Assembly (NCBI GenBank): GCA_900315595.1
Contig: OMZQ01000005.1
Coordinates: 37,153-101,152 of the forward strand
Direction of reading: 5' to 3'
DNA: 64,000 nt
Origin: an uncultured Eubacteriales bacterium
GTDB taxonomy: Bacteria; Bacillota; Clostridia; Oscillospirales; Oscillospiraceae
The position numbers and the translations under genes are program-made. This document shows positions 1 through 9,240 of this stretch, piece after piece; position 1 is the stretch's first letter; each line of letters begins with the position of its first letter. Under the pieces are notes generated by a model. The model had not been told where the DNA came from. It did no database searches and saw nothing but the letters and a program-made list of their open reading frames with translations.

Positions 1-1
1 G

Positions 2-43
2 TATCTGCAAAGCAGACGCAAGAAGAATGGAACGCAAATATGA
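2..43 (+). CDS. Possible C-terminal tail of an upstream gene (partial)
   Basis: Frame 2 is open from the window edge and stops at TGA 41-43, which overlaps the ATG (40-42) of the next gene in an ATGA arrangement like several other junctions in this cluster. The visible tail is short and basic (LQSRRKKNGTQI). Nothing can be said about function; it would be the previous member of the polysaccharide operon. The inference rests only on the overlap geometry. Confidence 0.3.
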   Translation, partial: YLQSRRKKNGTQI

Positions 44-1254
44 ACCTCTTAGTGATTTGCCAATACTACGACCCGGAGCCCTTTCGGATCCACGACCTCT
101 GTGCCGGATTGGTTCAGTTGGGTCATTCCGTGCAGGTTGTGACTGGCATGCCCAACTATCCTGCCGGAGACTTATATCCGGGCTTTGCGGACAACAAGGC
201 CCGCGACGAGGTCCTGGATGGAGTGCGCATTCACAGATGTCCCATCCATCCCAGAAAGCATGGAGCCCTGCATCGGCTGTGGAATTACTATTCTTTCACC
301 CGACAGGCAGGGCGATATACTTCTTCCTCGCACTGTGCAGCGGCTGATGGCCGCCCCTTCGATCTGGTGCTGGTCTATCAGCTCAGCCCCGTGATGATGG
401 CAAAGCCAGCCCTGCTCTACCGAAGACTGCACCCCGTCCCCGTCCTGATGTACTGCCTTGATCTCTGGCCGGAAAGTCTGTTGGCAGGGGGCGTTTCCAG
501 GGATTCTTTTGTGTTTCGGTTTTATCACCGGGTTTCGGCCCGAATTTACCGTTCCATGGATCGAATCCTCGTGACCAGCGCTCGATTTGCGCCATATCTG
601 ATCCGAGAATTCGACATCCCTGCTGCGCGGATACGACATCTGCCCCAGTATGCGGAAGACCTTTTTCGGCCCTCACCGCCCCGAAAAAGAGACGGGACTG
701 TTAATCTCATGTTTGCCGGGAACGTCGGCAATTTGCAAAATGCCGGGATTCTGCTCGACGCAGCAAAGCTGCTTCGCCAGGAGCCCGTCGTCTTCCACGT
801 CGTGGGCGACGGCAGCGAGCTCGAGAAACTGAAAAAAAGAGCAAAGGACGAGGACCTGCAAAACGTTTGCTTCCACGGACGCAGACCGTTGGAGGAAATG
901 CCTTCGCTTTACGCCGAGGCTGACGCTATGCTCGTGACGATGAAAAACGACCCGATCCTGAGCCTGACCCTGCCCGGCAAGGTCCAGTCCTATATGGCCT
1001 CCGCCCGGCCTTTGATCGGTTCCATCGGCGGAGAGACTGCCCGCGTGATCGCGGAGGCCGACTGCGGCTTCTGTGCTCCGTCGGAGGATCCCGAAGCCCT
1101 GACTGCGGAGATTCGCCGCTTCCTGGCTTGCGACTCGCCGGAACGCCTCGGACAAAATGCCCGCACCTACTATGACGCGCACTTTACCAGAACGCATTTT
1201 CTGACAGAACTGGATCGGGAAATCTCCAATCTGGTTTCGGGTGAGAGGATTTGA
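40..1254 (+). CDS. Glycosyltransferase family 4 (WcaI-like)
   Basis: A 404-residue cytosolic, probably membrane-associated GT4/GT-B glycosyltransferase that would add a sugar to a lipid-linked surface-polysaccharide repeat. The N-terminus MNLLVICQYYDPEPFRIHDL is typical of WcaI-type enzymes and supports the ATG at 40, although the frame stays open to the window edge. The acceptor half runs to about residue 215. The donor half carries FAGNVGNLQNAG (~225-236), VVGDGSELEKL (~254-264) and the nucleotide-sugar region TLPGKVQSYMASARPLIGSI (~310-330), where the usual E-x7-E pair is partly replaced, as in WcaI relatives. It is followed after 3 nt by another GT4 gene, so it is in an operon. The sugar donor cannot be predicted. 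Confidence 0.85.
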   Translation: MNLLVICQYYDPEPFRIHDLCAGLVQLGHSVQVVTGMPNYPAGDLYPGFADNKARDEVLDGVRIHRCPIHPRKHGALHRLWNYYSFTRQAGRYTSSSHCAAADGRPFDLVLVYQLSPVMMAKPALLYRRLHPVPVLMYCLDLWPESLLAGGVSRDSFVFRFYHRVSARIYRSMDRILVTSARFAPYLIREFDIPAARIRHLPQYAEDLFRPSPPRKRDGTVNLMFAGNVGNLQNAGILLDAAKLLRQEPVVFHVVGDGSELEKLKKRAKDEDLQNVCFHGRRPLEEMPSLYAEADAMLVTMKNDPILSLTLPGKVQSYMASARPLIGSIGGETARVIAEADCGFCAPSEDPEALTAEIRRFLACDSPERLGQNARTYYDAHFTRTHFLTELDREISNLVSGERI

Positions 1255-1257
1255 CCC

Positions 1258-2427
1258 ATGAAGGTTTTGATGATCAATTCCGTCTGCGGCATTCGCAGCA
1301 CCGGACGGATCTGTACGGATCTTGCGCAGGCTTTGGAAGCGCAGGGCCATACCGTCCGGATTGCCTACGGCCGGGAGACCGTGCCGGAGCGTTTTTCCCG
1401 CTATGCCGTCCGCATCGGCAGCGACTGCGGCGTGAAGCTCCATGCGCTCAAGGCCCGCGCCTTTGACGCCTCCGGCTTCGGCAGCCGTTTTGCCACCCTC
1501 CGGTTTCTCGACTGGGTACGCAAATATGATCCGGACGTGATCCATCTGCATAACGTTCACGGTTATTATCTCCACGTCGGTCTGCTCTTTGACTATCTCC
1601 GCACCTGCGGCAAGCGCATTCTGTGGACGCTGCACGACTGCTGGGCTTTTACCGGCCACGCGGCCTACTGCGAGCAGGCAAACTGCGAAAAATGGAAGAA
1701 CGGCTGCTCGCATTGCCCCAAGGACTGGGACTATCCCAAGAGCCTCTCCGATCACGCCCGTCGAAACTATGCGCGGAAGAAGGCACTTTTTACCGGGATC
1801 CCGAATCTGGAGCTGGTCACGCCCTCGCAGTGGCTGGCCGACCTGTGCGCGGAGTCGTTTTTGAAGGAATATCCCGTCACCGTCATCCACAACGGGATCA
1901 ATACGGATGTTTTCCGCCCCTGCGATGGGACGGCGCTTCGCGCAAGCCTCGGTCTGACGGGCAAGCGCGTGATCCTCGGTGTTGCCGCTCTCTGGGAAAA
2001 ACGAAAGGGGCTCGATGACTTCGTCACCCTGTCCGAGATGCTCTCCGACCGGGAACGCATCGTTCTGGTCGGTCTGTCTGAGCGGCAGATTCAGGCGCTT
2101 CCGCCCGCCATTCTCGGGCTTCCCCGCACGAATTCTGCACAGGAGCTGGCCGCTCTTTATGCGATGGCTGACGTTTACGCCAATCCGACCTATGAGGACA
2201 ACTATCCCACCACGAATCTGGAAGCGATCGCCTGCGGAACGCCGGTCATCACCTATGCCACCGGCGGCAGCCCGGAAAGCGCCGTTCTCTATGGTGCGTC
2301 CGTGCAGAAGGGCGATATGAGCGCCCTTCTGGATGCCCTGCGCCGTTCCTACGAGCCGTCGGATGGGGCGAAGCCTTCCTGCCTGGACGCCGCCTCGGCA
2401 CTTCAAGCCTATCTGTTGCTCTATTAA
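1258..2427 (+). CDS. Glycosyltransferase family 4
   Basis: A 389-residue GT-B enzyme for surface-polysaccharide assembly. It has an N-terminal Rossmann half (MKVLMINSVCGIRSTGRICT, then HLHNVHGYYL at ~100-109 and TLHDCWAFTGHAAYC at ~124-138) and a C-terminal donor half with GVAALWEKRKGLDDF (~240-254) and NPTYEDNYPTTNLEAIACGT (~306-325), containing the E-x7-E-like element. The Cys-rich stretch after the HDCW motif (CEQANCEKWKNGCSHCP) is common in this WcaC/WcaL-like subgroup. It starts 3 nt after the previous gene and is clearly cotranscribed. The C-terminus (AYLLLY) is abrupt compared with relatives but the domain looks complete. Confidence 0.85.
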   Translation: MKVLMINSVCGIRSTGRICTDLAQALEAQGHTVRIAYGRETVPERFSRYAVRIGSDCGVKLHALKARAFDASGFGSRFATLRFLDWVRKYDPDVIHLHNVHGYYLHVGLLFDYLRTCGKRILWTLHDCWAFTGHAAYCEQANCEKWKNGCSHCPKDWDYPKSLSDHARRNYARKKALFTGIPNLELVTPSQWLADLCAESFLKEYPVTVIHNGINTDVFRPCDGTALRASLGLTGKRVILGVAALWEKRKGLDDFVTLSEMLSDRERIVLVGLSERQIQALPPAILGLPRTNSAQELAALYAMADVYANPTYEDNYPTTNLEAIACGTPVITYATGGSPESAVLYGASVQKGDMSALLDALRRSYEPSDGAKPSCLDAASALQAYLLLY

Positions 2428-2446
2428 TTCTGGGAGATCCTAACGC

Positions 2447-3877
2447 ATGAATACACGCCGTCTTGACAGAGCCTCTGTCGGTCTGATTTCCATCAGCCTG
2501 ATTTTCATACTGACGATCGTGCTGCTGATTCTGATGCCGACCGAGATCGAAGAAGAATTTGCGGACACCTGGCTTGCCTGCACCTTTTCGCTGGCAATCT
2601 CCCTGATGGTTCTTCTGCACTTTTATATGAAGTACCACATGGATTTTTTCAGTCCGGTTGTCTTCGTGTCCCTGATCTATCTGGTCATGTTCTTTGTTAC
2701 GCCGATCTATGACATTTTGACCGGTGAGACGGAATGCTTCGGCGTCACGGATCTCTTTCTGTACGGCAGGGAAAGCACTCTGATCGCGCTGGTCGGATTT
2801 CTCTCCTTCTGCCTGACCTTCCAGTATCGTCACTCCCGCTTGCTGAAGAAGCTTCCGCCGATCAAGAAGCTCAAGCTCTCGGATGCGGATCGGGAAATTC
2901 TGACCCAGCGGCTTCTGATCGCCTGGGCGGCCGTCGCTGTTCTCGCGATTGGCCTCACTGCATTCACGACCGGATTCAGTATCACCTATATTCTCTCCTT
3001 CGGTCTTTTTGGTTCCGCCGGCAGCGGTCCGAGCTCTTCGACTCCCCTCAGTTTTGTCATACAATTCACGCGCTGCATCGTGACGATCGCCGTTCTGTTC
3101 TATTTCTATTCCAAGAATGCCCCGCTCAAATACGTGGTCCTCATTTTGACCGCTCTGATTGAGGTCTCCAACGGGTTCCGGTATATGATCGTCATTCTGC
3201 TGGTTGCCATGTTCTACGTCAATTATCTGATTTCGGGGAAAAAGCTGAAGCTCGCGCATGCAACCATCGGGCTTGTCGCACTGGTTATGATCATAGGAGT
3301 GGTCGGGTATACGAGAGATTCCGTCCGAAGCGGCGGAGGCGCTGACACCTCCGGCATTACGCTCCAGTTTGTCATTGATGCCATTCTCAATAATTTCAGA
3401 ATTTACAAGTCCTATTATGCGGTGATCAAGGTCGTTCCACGGATCCTTCCGTATATCTACTTTGATCAGATCGTTGTCTACACCCTCATCATGGCGATTC
3501 CCCGTGCCGTCTGGCCGGGCAAGCCTGAAAATCCCGGCACCCTCCCGCAGCTATACGGTCTGAACTACAACGCCGTGAGAGGCGGCTTTGCCTATCCCTG
3601 CCTTGGAGAATTCTATTACGGCTTCGGTATCTTCGGCGTCGTCTTTTTCATGGCGGTCTTCGGAGCATGGCTCGCGCGGCTCTCCGCCACCTACAGGTTT
3701 CGGAGCCGCTGCGTTGCCGATCTCGCTTATTACGCGGTCATTCTCGGTTCCATGCTCCAGTTGCTGATCCGCGGCTATACGCCAAGTAATTTCTACCTTG
3801 TGGTCACTCTGTCCATTCCGTTCTGGCTGACTGCCAAATACTTCAAAAAGCATGCGGAGGTACTAACCGAGAAATGA
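2447..3877 (+). CDS. Wzy-like O-antigen/repeat-unit polymerase
   Basis: A 476-residue polytopic membrane protein with roughly a dozen hydrophobic segments (first at ~15-30 and ~38-60), a basic cytoplasmic loop near 125-150 and a larger polar loop between the late helices (PRAVWPGKPENPGTLPQLYG, ~350-370). This pattern fits oligosaccharide repeat-unit polymerases (Wzy/EpsG class), which join lipid-linked repeats on the outer face of the membrane. Sequence conservation in the family is low, so the call relies on topology plus its place between glycosyltransferases and a flippase. The stop overlaps the next start (ATGA at 3874-3877). Confidence 0.7.
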   Translation: MNTRRLDRASVGLISISLIFILTIVLLILMPTEIEEEFADTWLACTFSLAISLMVLLHFYMKYHMDFFSPVVFVSLIYLVMFFVTPIYDILTGETECFGVTDLFLYGRESTLIALVGFLSFCLTFQYRHSRLLKKLPPIKKLKLSDADREILTQRLLIAWAAVAVLAIGLTAFTTGFSITYILSFGLFGSAGSGPSSSTPLSFVIQFTRCIVTIAVLFYFYSKNAPLKYVVLILTALIEVSNGFRYMIVILLVAMFYVNYLISGKKLKLAHATIGLVALVMIIGVVGYTRDSVRSGGGADTSGITLQFVIDAILNNFRIYKSYYAVIKVVPRILPYIYFDQIVVYTLIMAIPRAVWPGKPENPGTLPQLYGLNYNAVRGGFAYPCLGEFYYGFGIFGVVFFMAVFGAWLARLSATYRFRSRCVADLAYYAVILGSMLQLLIRGYTPSNFYLVVTLSIPFWLTAKYFKKHAEVLTEK

Positions 3878-5139
3878 GCGATTATCAGATCATCGTTTCG
3901 CACCCTGCGCAGCAGCACTCCTATCATCTGGCTGCCGGCGTCAAGAAGCAGGGTATGCTGCTTCGGTATCTCACGGCGATCTATGATAAAACTGGGAGCG
4001 TCGGCATGTCTGCGGCGCGGCTCCTGGTCCGCGGCAGAGACAGCTCCAAGCTCTCCAACCGCCGCTGCCCGGAGCTGGACGATGGGGAAGTGGAGCTATA
4101 TTACACCCTGCCCTCGCTTGCCGTCATCATTCTCTCCCGCTCGCTCAAAACAAAGCCCTTGTCCTACCGACTGGATCGCTGGATTGCCAACAGATTCGGC
4201 AGGAAGGTCGCCAAACGAGCGATCCGTCTGCATGCGGACGCGGTGATCTGCTTTCTCAATAATGCAGAGTCCTGTTTTAAATATTTACAGCGGCATGCGC
4301 CGCAGATCACCCGCGTCATGGACGCATCGAGCGCGACGGTGCGCTATATGGCGCGGCTCTATGAATCGGATATGGAGCTGACCGGGAATCCCGGACTTCG
4401 CCGCGAGGTTCCGAGCTTTTTTGAACCGGCGACCCTGCAAAAGGAGCAGAGGGAGTTGGATCTCACAGACGTTTTTTTAGCGCCATCCCGCTTTGCCGCC
4501 GAGAGTCTCTCCTTTTGCGGCGTCCGCCGAGAGAAAATCCAACTCCTGCCCTATGGCTCAAACTTTCCGCTCTGTGACATGCAGCGCGGAGTGCCGGATT
4601 CCATTCGCTTTATCTACGTAGGCCAGATCAGCTATCGAAAGGGCGTCCACCATCTGCTCCGCCTGTTCCGGGAGCTTCCCTGGGCGGAGCTGGACCTGAT
4701 CGGCCAGACCTTCAGCCAGGATCTTCCGAACGATTACAGGGACTGTCCCAACATCCATTTCCACGGTCATCTGCCGCGCGAGCGGGTGCAGGAGCTTCTG
4801 GACCGGTCGCAGGTCATGGTTTTCAACTCCCTTTCCGACAGCTTTCCGCTCTCCTGCCTGGAGGCGATGTCGCGCGGTCTGCCTGTGATCGCCTCGACGC
4901 AGGCAGGCGTATGCGACCTGATCCGGGAAGGGGAGAACGGCTTCACCTTCGCGCCGGCCGACTCAGATGCTCTGCGGCGTCACGTCTGTTATTTCCGGGA
5001 CCATCCCGAGGAGTATCCGCGGTTCAGCGCTGCTGCGATGGAGACTGCCTCCTGCTATACCTGGTCGGCTTATGAGGATCGTTTGGCTGTCATTCTTGCG
5101 GAGCTCAGGGATCAGAAGCATATTCAGAATCGAGGATAA
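3874..5139 (+). CDS. Glycosyltransferase family 4
   Basis: A 421-residue GT-B glycosyltransferase. The N-terminal half starts SDYQIIVSHPAQQHSYHLA, a form seen in GT4 proteins of capsule clusters. The donor half has FIYVGQISYRKGVHHLLRLF (~246-265), FHGHLPRERVQELL (~290-304) and the canonical SLSDSFPLSCLEAMSRGLPV (~315-335) with the E-x7-E-type donor-binding element, then EGENGFTFAPAD. It would transfer an activated sugar to the polysaccharide intermediate in the cytoplasm. Its ATG overlaps the polymerase stop and its stop overlaps the flippase start by one base, indicating translational coupling. Specificity is unknown. Confidence 0.85.
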   Translation: MSDYQIIVSHPAQQHSYHLAAGVKKQGMLLRYLTAIYDKTGSVGMSAARLLVRGRDSSKLSNRRCPELDDGEVELYYTLPSLAVIILSRSLKTKPLSYRLDRWIANRFGRKVAKRAIRLHADAVICFLNNAESCFKYLQRHAPQITRVMDASSATVRYMARLYESDMELTGNPGLRREVPSFFEPATLQKEQRELDLTDVFLAPSRFAAESLSFCGVRREKIQLLPYGSNFPLCDMQRGVPDSIRFIYVGQISYRKGVHHLLRLFRELPWAELDLIGQTFSQDLPNDYRDCPNIHFHGHLPRERVQELLDRSQVMVFNSLSDSFPLSCLEAMSRGLPVIASTQAGVCDLIREGENGFTFAPADSDALRRHVCYFRDHPEEYPRFSAAAMETASCYTWSAYEDRLAVILAELRDQKHIQNRG

Positions 5140-6587
5140 TGATGGGCCGAATCGGCAAAAACTACGTCTACAATCTTGCATATCAGATCATCGTCCTCCT
5201 TGCGCCGATCGTGACTGCTCCTTACCTCGCCAGAGTGGTCGGCGCGGAGAGGCTTGGCATCTACAGCTTTGTCAGCTCCTCCGGGAACATCATCATTACG
5301 CTGTCTCTGCTCGGGATCTATTCTTACGGCTGCCGCCAGACCGCCTATGTGCGCGATCAGAAGCAGCTCTTGACGCAGACCTTCTGGGAGATCATGGCGG
5401 CCCGCCTCCTGCTGACGGTTCTCGGCACCGCGATCTATGCGGTCTTCATCCTTCTGAACCGGGATACCGCGCGGTTCCTGCTGCTCTATTATCCATATCT
5501 GCTTGCAAACTTCCTGGACTGCAACTGGGTCTACGTCGGGCTGGAGGATATGCTTCCGGCAGTGATAAAGAATATCTTGGTCAAGCTGCTGACCGTGGCT
5601 GGGATCTTTCTCCTGGTCAAAGGACCGGGCGATCTCTGGATCTATATTCTGCTGATCGCAGGCGCAACCCTGCTCGGGAACGTGCTGGTCTATTTCCAGC
5701 TTCCCAAATACGTCGGCTTTTCCCGCCCGGAGCTTCATAGCTTTCCCGTCCATATTCGCGGCTCTCTGCGGCTCTTTTTCCCGCAGGCCGCCTATATGTT
5801 CTATCTGCAGGTCGATAAGGTCATGCTCAAATGGCTGACCGGCGCCACGGCTCAGGTCTCCTATTACGATCAGGCAGAAAAAATCATCATGATCCCGTTG
5901 ACGGCTGTCACCGTCATCAGCACGGTCATGATGCCCCGGATCGCAAACGAATTCCAGAAGGGAAACCGCGATGAGATCGAACGCCTTCTCCTCCGGGCAG
6001 GACGATTTGCCCTCTTTCTGGCCTGCCCGATGATGGTAGGCCTCTTCGTTGTTGCCCGTCAGTTTGTCCCGTGGTATCTCGGCCCCGCCTTTCTTCCTAC
6101 GGCGACCGCAATGATGGTGCTCAGTCCGATCGTGGTGCTGAATTCCATGACCGGCATTTCCGGCAGCCAGTATTTCACGGCGACGGATCAGATCTCCGTC
6201 CTGTTCAAGGCCTATGGCGCGGCTGCTCTGATCAACGTGGTCGTCAATGCGCTGCTGATCCCGCGCTTCGGCTATCTCGGCGCTGCGATTGCGACCGTGC
6301 TGTCCGCTGCGATTTCCGCCGTGGTACAGTATCGAACGCTTTCCCGGCAGATCCGGCTGCGGCCTCTTGGAATCGATCTGCTTCGCAAGCTATCCGCTTC
6401 CGTCGAATTCGGCGGGATCCTATGGACGGTCAGCCGCACCTGGCCGGCAAGTATCCGCACGACCGCTGCGCAGATCGGCATTGGGATCCTGCTCTGGATC
6501 GTGATGATGCTTCTGCTGCGGGATCCGGCTCTGCAGATCGCCATCCGGACCCTCCGGGAGATTCATATTCGCAGAAAGCGAAGCTGA
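5139..6587 (+). CDS. Wzx-like oligosaccharide flippase
   Basis: A 482-residue membrane protein of the MATE/PST (RfbX/Wzx) superfamily. It has about 12-14 hydrophobic segments, an N-terminal NYVYNLAYQIIVLLAPIVTA that matches the family start, and LQVDKVMLKWLTGATAQVSY near residue 225, a typical Wzx element. It would move undecaprenyl-linked repeat units across the cytoplasmic membrane to the polymerase encoded two genes upstream. Two ATG codons occur in tandem (5139 and 5142); the first overlaps the preceding stop codon. Polymerase and flippase in one operon indicate a Wzx/Wzy-dependent pathway. Confidence 0.85.
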   Translation: MMGRIGKNYVYNLAYQIIVLLAPIVTAPYLARVVGAERLGIYSFVSSSGNIIITLSLLGIYSYGCRQTAYVRDQKQLLTQTFWEIMAARLLLTVLGTAIYAVFILLNRDTARFLLLYYPYLLANFLDCNWVYVGLEDMLPAVIKNILVKLLTVAGIFLLVKGPGDLWIYILLIAGATLLGNVLVYFQLPKYVGFSRPELHSFPVHIRGSLRLFFPQAAYMFYLQVDKVMLKWLTGATAQVSYYDQAEKIIMIPLTAVTVISTVMMPRIANEFQKGNRDEIERLLLRAGRFALFLACPMMVGLFVVARQFVPWYLGPAFLPTATAMMVLSPIVVLNSMTGISGSQYFTATDQISVLFKAYGAAALINVVVNALLIPRFGYLGAAIATVLSAAISAVVQYRTLSRQIRLRPLGIDLLRKLSASVEFGGILWTVSRTWPASIRTTAAQIGIGILLWIVMMLLLRDPALQIAIRTLREIHIRRKRS

Positions 6588-6623
6588 GCGTCGGAGTTCA
6601 GGTTCGTTGGTTTCATATTACAA

Positions 6624-7457
6624 ATGGAGGGTTCAGTCTTGAAGCAGCTTTCTACCCAGGAGCTCCGCGCCGAGCAGTTGATGATTCTCGACACGATCGA
6701 CGCCTTTTGCCGGGAACACAATTTGCGCTATTTTCTCCATGCCGGGACGCTGATCGGAGCGGTTCGCCATCATGGCTATATCCCCTGGGATGACGATATT
6801 GATCTCGGAATGCCTCGCGCGGATTTTGAACGCTTCCTGGCTGAGTTTCCGCAAACCGGCCCCTTCCGGGTCGTACACGCCGGCAACACGCCCGGCTACT
6901 ATCTGGCTTCTGCAAAGGTTATCTCCGAACGGACGGTATTGATCGAACAGGTTGTGGATCCGATTCCCCTTGGGGTTTTTGTGGATCTGTTTCCGCTTGA
7001 TGCGATCCCGGATTCTGAGGCCGGTCTCAACCGGCTGAATCTCAGCCTGATCGTACCCCGGAATCTGCTGCTGCTCAAGAATACGCTTCGCAGCAGTTCC
7101 CGGTCTGCGTTGAAGAACGCGGTGCTCCGGGCGTCTCAGCTCCTGCTCCGTCCGATCCCGACGCGATTTCTGCTCCGCCGGATTGATCGCCGCTCCCGCT
7201 CCTGCAACGGCAAGCCGCACTGCAGCCGATTGGCGTGTATCTGCGCTTTTACCTATGGCAAACGGGAGGTGTTCCCCGGTACCGACTATAAAGAAGCGGC
7301 TGAATTGCCCTTTGAGGGCAAGCTTTATTCCGCCCCGATCGGGTATCACAGCGTTTTGTCGCGTATGTACGGAGACTATATGAAGCTTCCGCCCGCGGAA
7401 AAACAGGTGACGCACCATGATTTCACCGCCTATTGGAGAAAGGATCATACAGAATGA
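6624..7457 (+). CDS. LicD-family phosphotransferase
   Basis: A 277-residue LicD/fukutin-superfamily protein of the nucleotidyltransferase fold. It has the hallmark block LHAGTLIGAVRHHGYIPWDD followed by DIDLGMPRADFERF (residues ~39-73), including the DDDID metal-binding acidic cluster. Family members transfer phosphocholine or other alcohol phosphates from a CDP-linked donor to a sugar. The next gene overlaps its stop (ATGA) and encodes an IspD-like cytidylyltransferase, which would supply such a donor. The substrate is not determined by the sequence; choline uptake or kinase genes are not visible here, so a polyol phosphate is as likely as phosphocholine. The region around 125-190 is basic. 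Confidence 0.85.
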   Translation: MEGSVLKQLSTQELRAEQLMILDTIDAFCREHNLRYFLHAGTLIGAVRHHGYIPWDDDIDLGMPRADFERFLAEFPQTGPFRVVHAGNTPGYYLASAKVISERTVLIEQVVDPIPLGVFVDLFPLDAIPDSEAGLNRLNLSLIVPRNLLLLKNTLRSSSRSALKNAVLRASQLLLRPIPTRFLLRRIDRRSRSCNGKPHCSRLACICAFTYGKREVFPGTDYKEAAELPFEGKLYSAPIGYHSVLSRMYGDYMKLPPAEKQVTHHDFTAYWRKDHTE

Positions 7458-8170
7458 ACATTGCAATCATCATCGCAGCCGGTTCCGGCTCCAGAATGCG
7501 GCAGGATATTCCGAAGCAGTTTATCCACGTCTATGACAAGCCCGTCCTGTTCTACACCATGGAGGGCTTTCAGAAGCATCCTCTGATCGACGCGATTGAG
7601 GTCGTCTGTCTCAGCGGCTGGGAGAACATGGTCTGGGCCTATGCCAAGCAGTTCAACGTCACGAAGCTGCAATGGGTCGTTCCCGGCGGCAGCACCTGTC
7701 AGGAGTCCATCCGCAACGGCGTTTACCATCTGGAAGGGATCGCCGCCCCGGAAGACACCGTTGTGATCCACGACGGCATCCGTCCCCTGATTGACGAATC
7801 CGTTCTCACAGACGTGATCGAAAAATGCAGGCTGCACGGCAATGCCGTTACCTCTCTGCCCTATAATGAGCAGATCTTTATCGTGGACGATGAATACTCC
7901 ACCGTCCGCTACATTCCCCGCGAGACCTTGCGCCGCGTCTCCACCCCCCAGGCTTATCGCTTTGATCTGCTTGACGAAAAGTATCACGAGGCCTTTGAAA
8001 AGGAGATCGGCATCTACGGCTCGTCCTATACCAACACGATGATGGTCGAGCTCGGCGTTCGGCTGTACTTTGCCGCCGGCTCCGACAGGAACATCAAGCT
8101 GACCACACCTGCCGACCTGGAGCTGTTCAAGGCCTATCTGGACTCTGACAGGTCCAACTGGCTGAAATAA
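7454..8170 (+). CDS. IspD/TarI-like cytidylyltransferase
   Basis: A 238-residue GT-A fold cytidylyltransferase. It has the N-terminal CTP-binding signature AAGSGSRMRQDIPKQF (residues ~7-22), VIHDGIRPLIDESVLTD (~104-120), TPQAYRFDLL (~161-170) and GSDRNIKLTTPADLELFKAY near the C-terminus. The last motif resembles TarI/ISPD-type enzymes that make CDP-ribitol or similar donors as much as housekeeping IspD. The start at 7454 is preferred over an upstream ATG at 7433, because it aligns with the family N-terminus and overlaps the LicD stop. Sandwiched between licD-like and SDR genes, it most likely makes the CDP donor used by LicD rather than acting in isoprenoid synthesis. That choice is an inference from context. 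Confidence 0.8.
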   Translation: MNIAIIIAAGSGSRMRQDIPKQFIHVYDKPVLFYTMEGFQKHPLIDAIEVVCLSGWENMVWAYAKQFNVTKLQWVVPGGSTCQESIRNGVYHLEGIAAPEDTVVIHDGIRPLIDESVLTDVIEKCRLHGNAVTSLPYNEQIFIVDDEYSTVRYIPRETLRRVSTPQAYRFDLLDEKYHEAFEKEIGIYGSSYTNTMMVELGVRLYFAAGSDRNIKLTTPADLELFKAYLDSDRSNWLK

Positions 8171-8175
8171 AGGGA

Positions 8176-9240
8176 ATGAATATGAAGCTCTACGATCATC
8201 CGCTCTACCGCGCGGACGTTTCCGCCGTTGCCGCGCTTCCGCTTCCGTGGGAGACGCTGCGGGATCGCAGCCTTCTGATCAGCGGTGCAACCGGCCTGAT
8301 CGGACGGCTTCTGACGGACGTCCTTTTGTTGAAGAACCGAGAAGGTCTCGGATGCGTCCTCTATTGCCTGACCCGCGATCCGGATTCTGCCGTGGCGCTG
8401 TTTCCGGCCGATGCGGCCGAATACGGCCTTCGTCTGCTCGCGTGTGACGTGAATCGGCCTCTTGCGCTGCCGTCCACGCTCCGCGCAGACTACGTGCTGC
8501 ATCTTGCCTCGAATACCCATCCCCGCCAGTACGCGACTCTGCCGGTTTCGACGATCACGACCAATCTGCTTGGTGCGATGCGTCTTCTGGACTATGCAAG
8601 GGACGTTTCCGCGAAACGGTTTCTGTTTGCCTCCTCGAATGAGATCTACGGCGAGAACCGCAGCGATCGGGACTTGTTTGCCGAGGACGATTGCGGCTAT
8701 CTTGACTGCAACACCCTGCGTGCCGGATATGCGGAAAGCAAACGCTGCACCGAAGCCCTCTGCCAGGCCTACCGTTCCGAATACGGGCTTGGGGTCGTGA
8801 TTGCCCGACTGACCCGTTCTTTCGGACCGACGATTCGGATGGATGACAGCAAGGCGGCCAGCCAATTTATGAAAAAGGCCCTGGCAGGGGAGGACGTCGT
8901 GCTGAAATCCGAGGGGACCCAGTATTATTCCTACACCTACGCGCCCGACGCGGTTTCCGGCCTGCTCACCGTTCTGCTGCTCGGCGTCAACGGAGAGGCC
9001 TACAACGTGGCTGACACCTCCTGCGACGTTCGCTTGCGCAGCCTCGCGCAGATGTTTGCCGATGCAGCCGGAACAAAGCTCCGCTTTGAGCTTCCCGACA
9101 CGGTTGAGGCCGCAGGCTTCAGCCGCGCAACCAAGGCGAGACTGGACGGGGCGAAGCTCCGAAGCTTAGGCTGGCGCCCCATGTACGGCCTCGAAGCGGC
9201 GGTGCAGAGGACCTGCCGCATCCTCAAAGACTGTGATTAA
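8176..9240 (+). CDS. Extended SDR: NAD-dependent epimerase/dehydratase
   Basis: A 354-residue extended short-chain dehydrogenase/reductase. The nucleotide-binding motif GATGLIGRLL lies at ~32-41, the cofactor-proximal ASNTHP at ~113-118, FASSNEIYGEN at ~153-163 and the catalytic YAESK at ~187-191. Enzymes of this type modify nucleotide sugars or related polyols. It follows the cytidylyltransferase by 5 nt and could act on the same CDP-linked compound (as TarJ-type reductases act with TarI, although TarJ is a different fold) or on another nucleotide sugar. The reaction cannot be settled from sequence. The VanZ-like gene starts inside its 3' end. Confidence 0.8.
   Translation: MNMKLYDHPLYRADVSAVAALPLPWETLRDRSLLISGATGLIGRLLTDVLLLKNREGLGCVLYCLTRDPDSAVALFPADAAEYGLRLLACDVNRPLALPSTLRADYVLHLASNTHPRQYATLPVSTITTNLLGAMRLLDYARDVSAKRFLFASSNEIYGENRSDRDLFAEDDCGYLDCNTLRAGYAESKRCTEALCQAYRSEYGLGVVIARLTRSFGPTIRMDDSKAASQFMKKALAGEDVVLKSEGTQYYSYTYAPDAVSGLLTVLLLGVNGEAYNVADTSCDVRLRSLAQMFADAAGTKLRFELPDTVEAAGFSRATKARLDGAKLRSLGWRPMYGLEAAVQRTCRILKDCD

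Noticed and set aside
673..2406. Minus-strand frame of 577 codons opposite the two glycosyltransferases
   Set aside because: Antisense shadow of two clear GT4 genes; no ribosome-binding site or domain.
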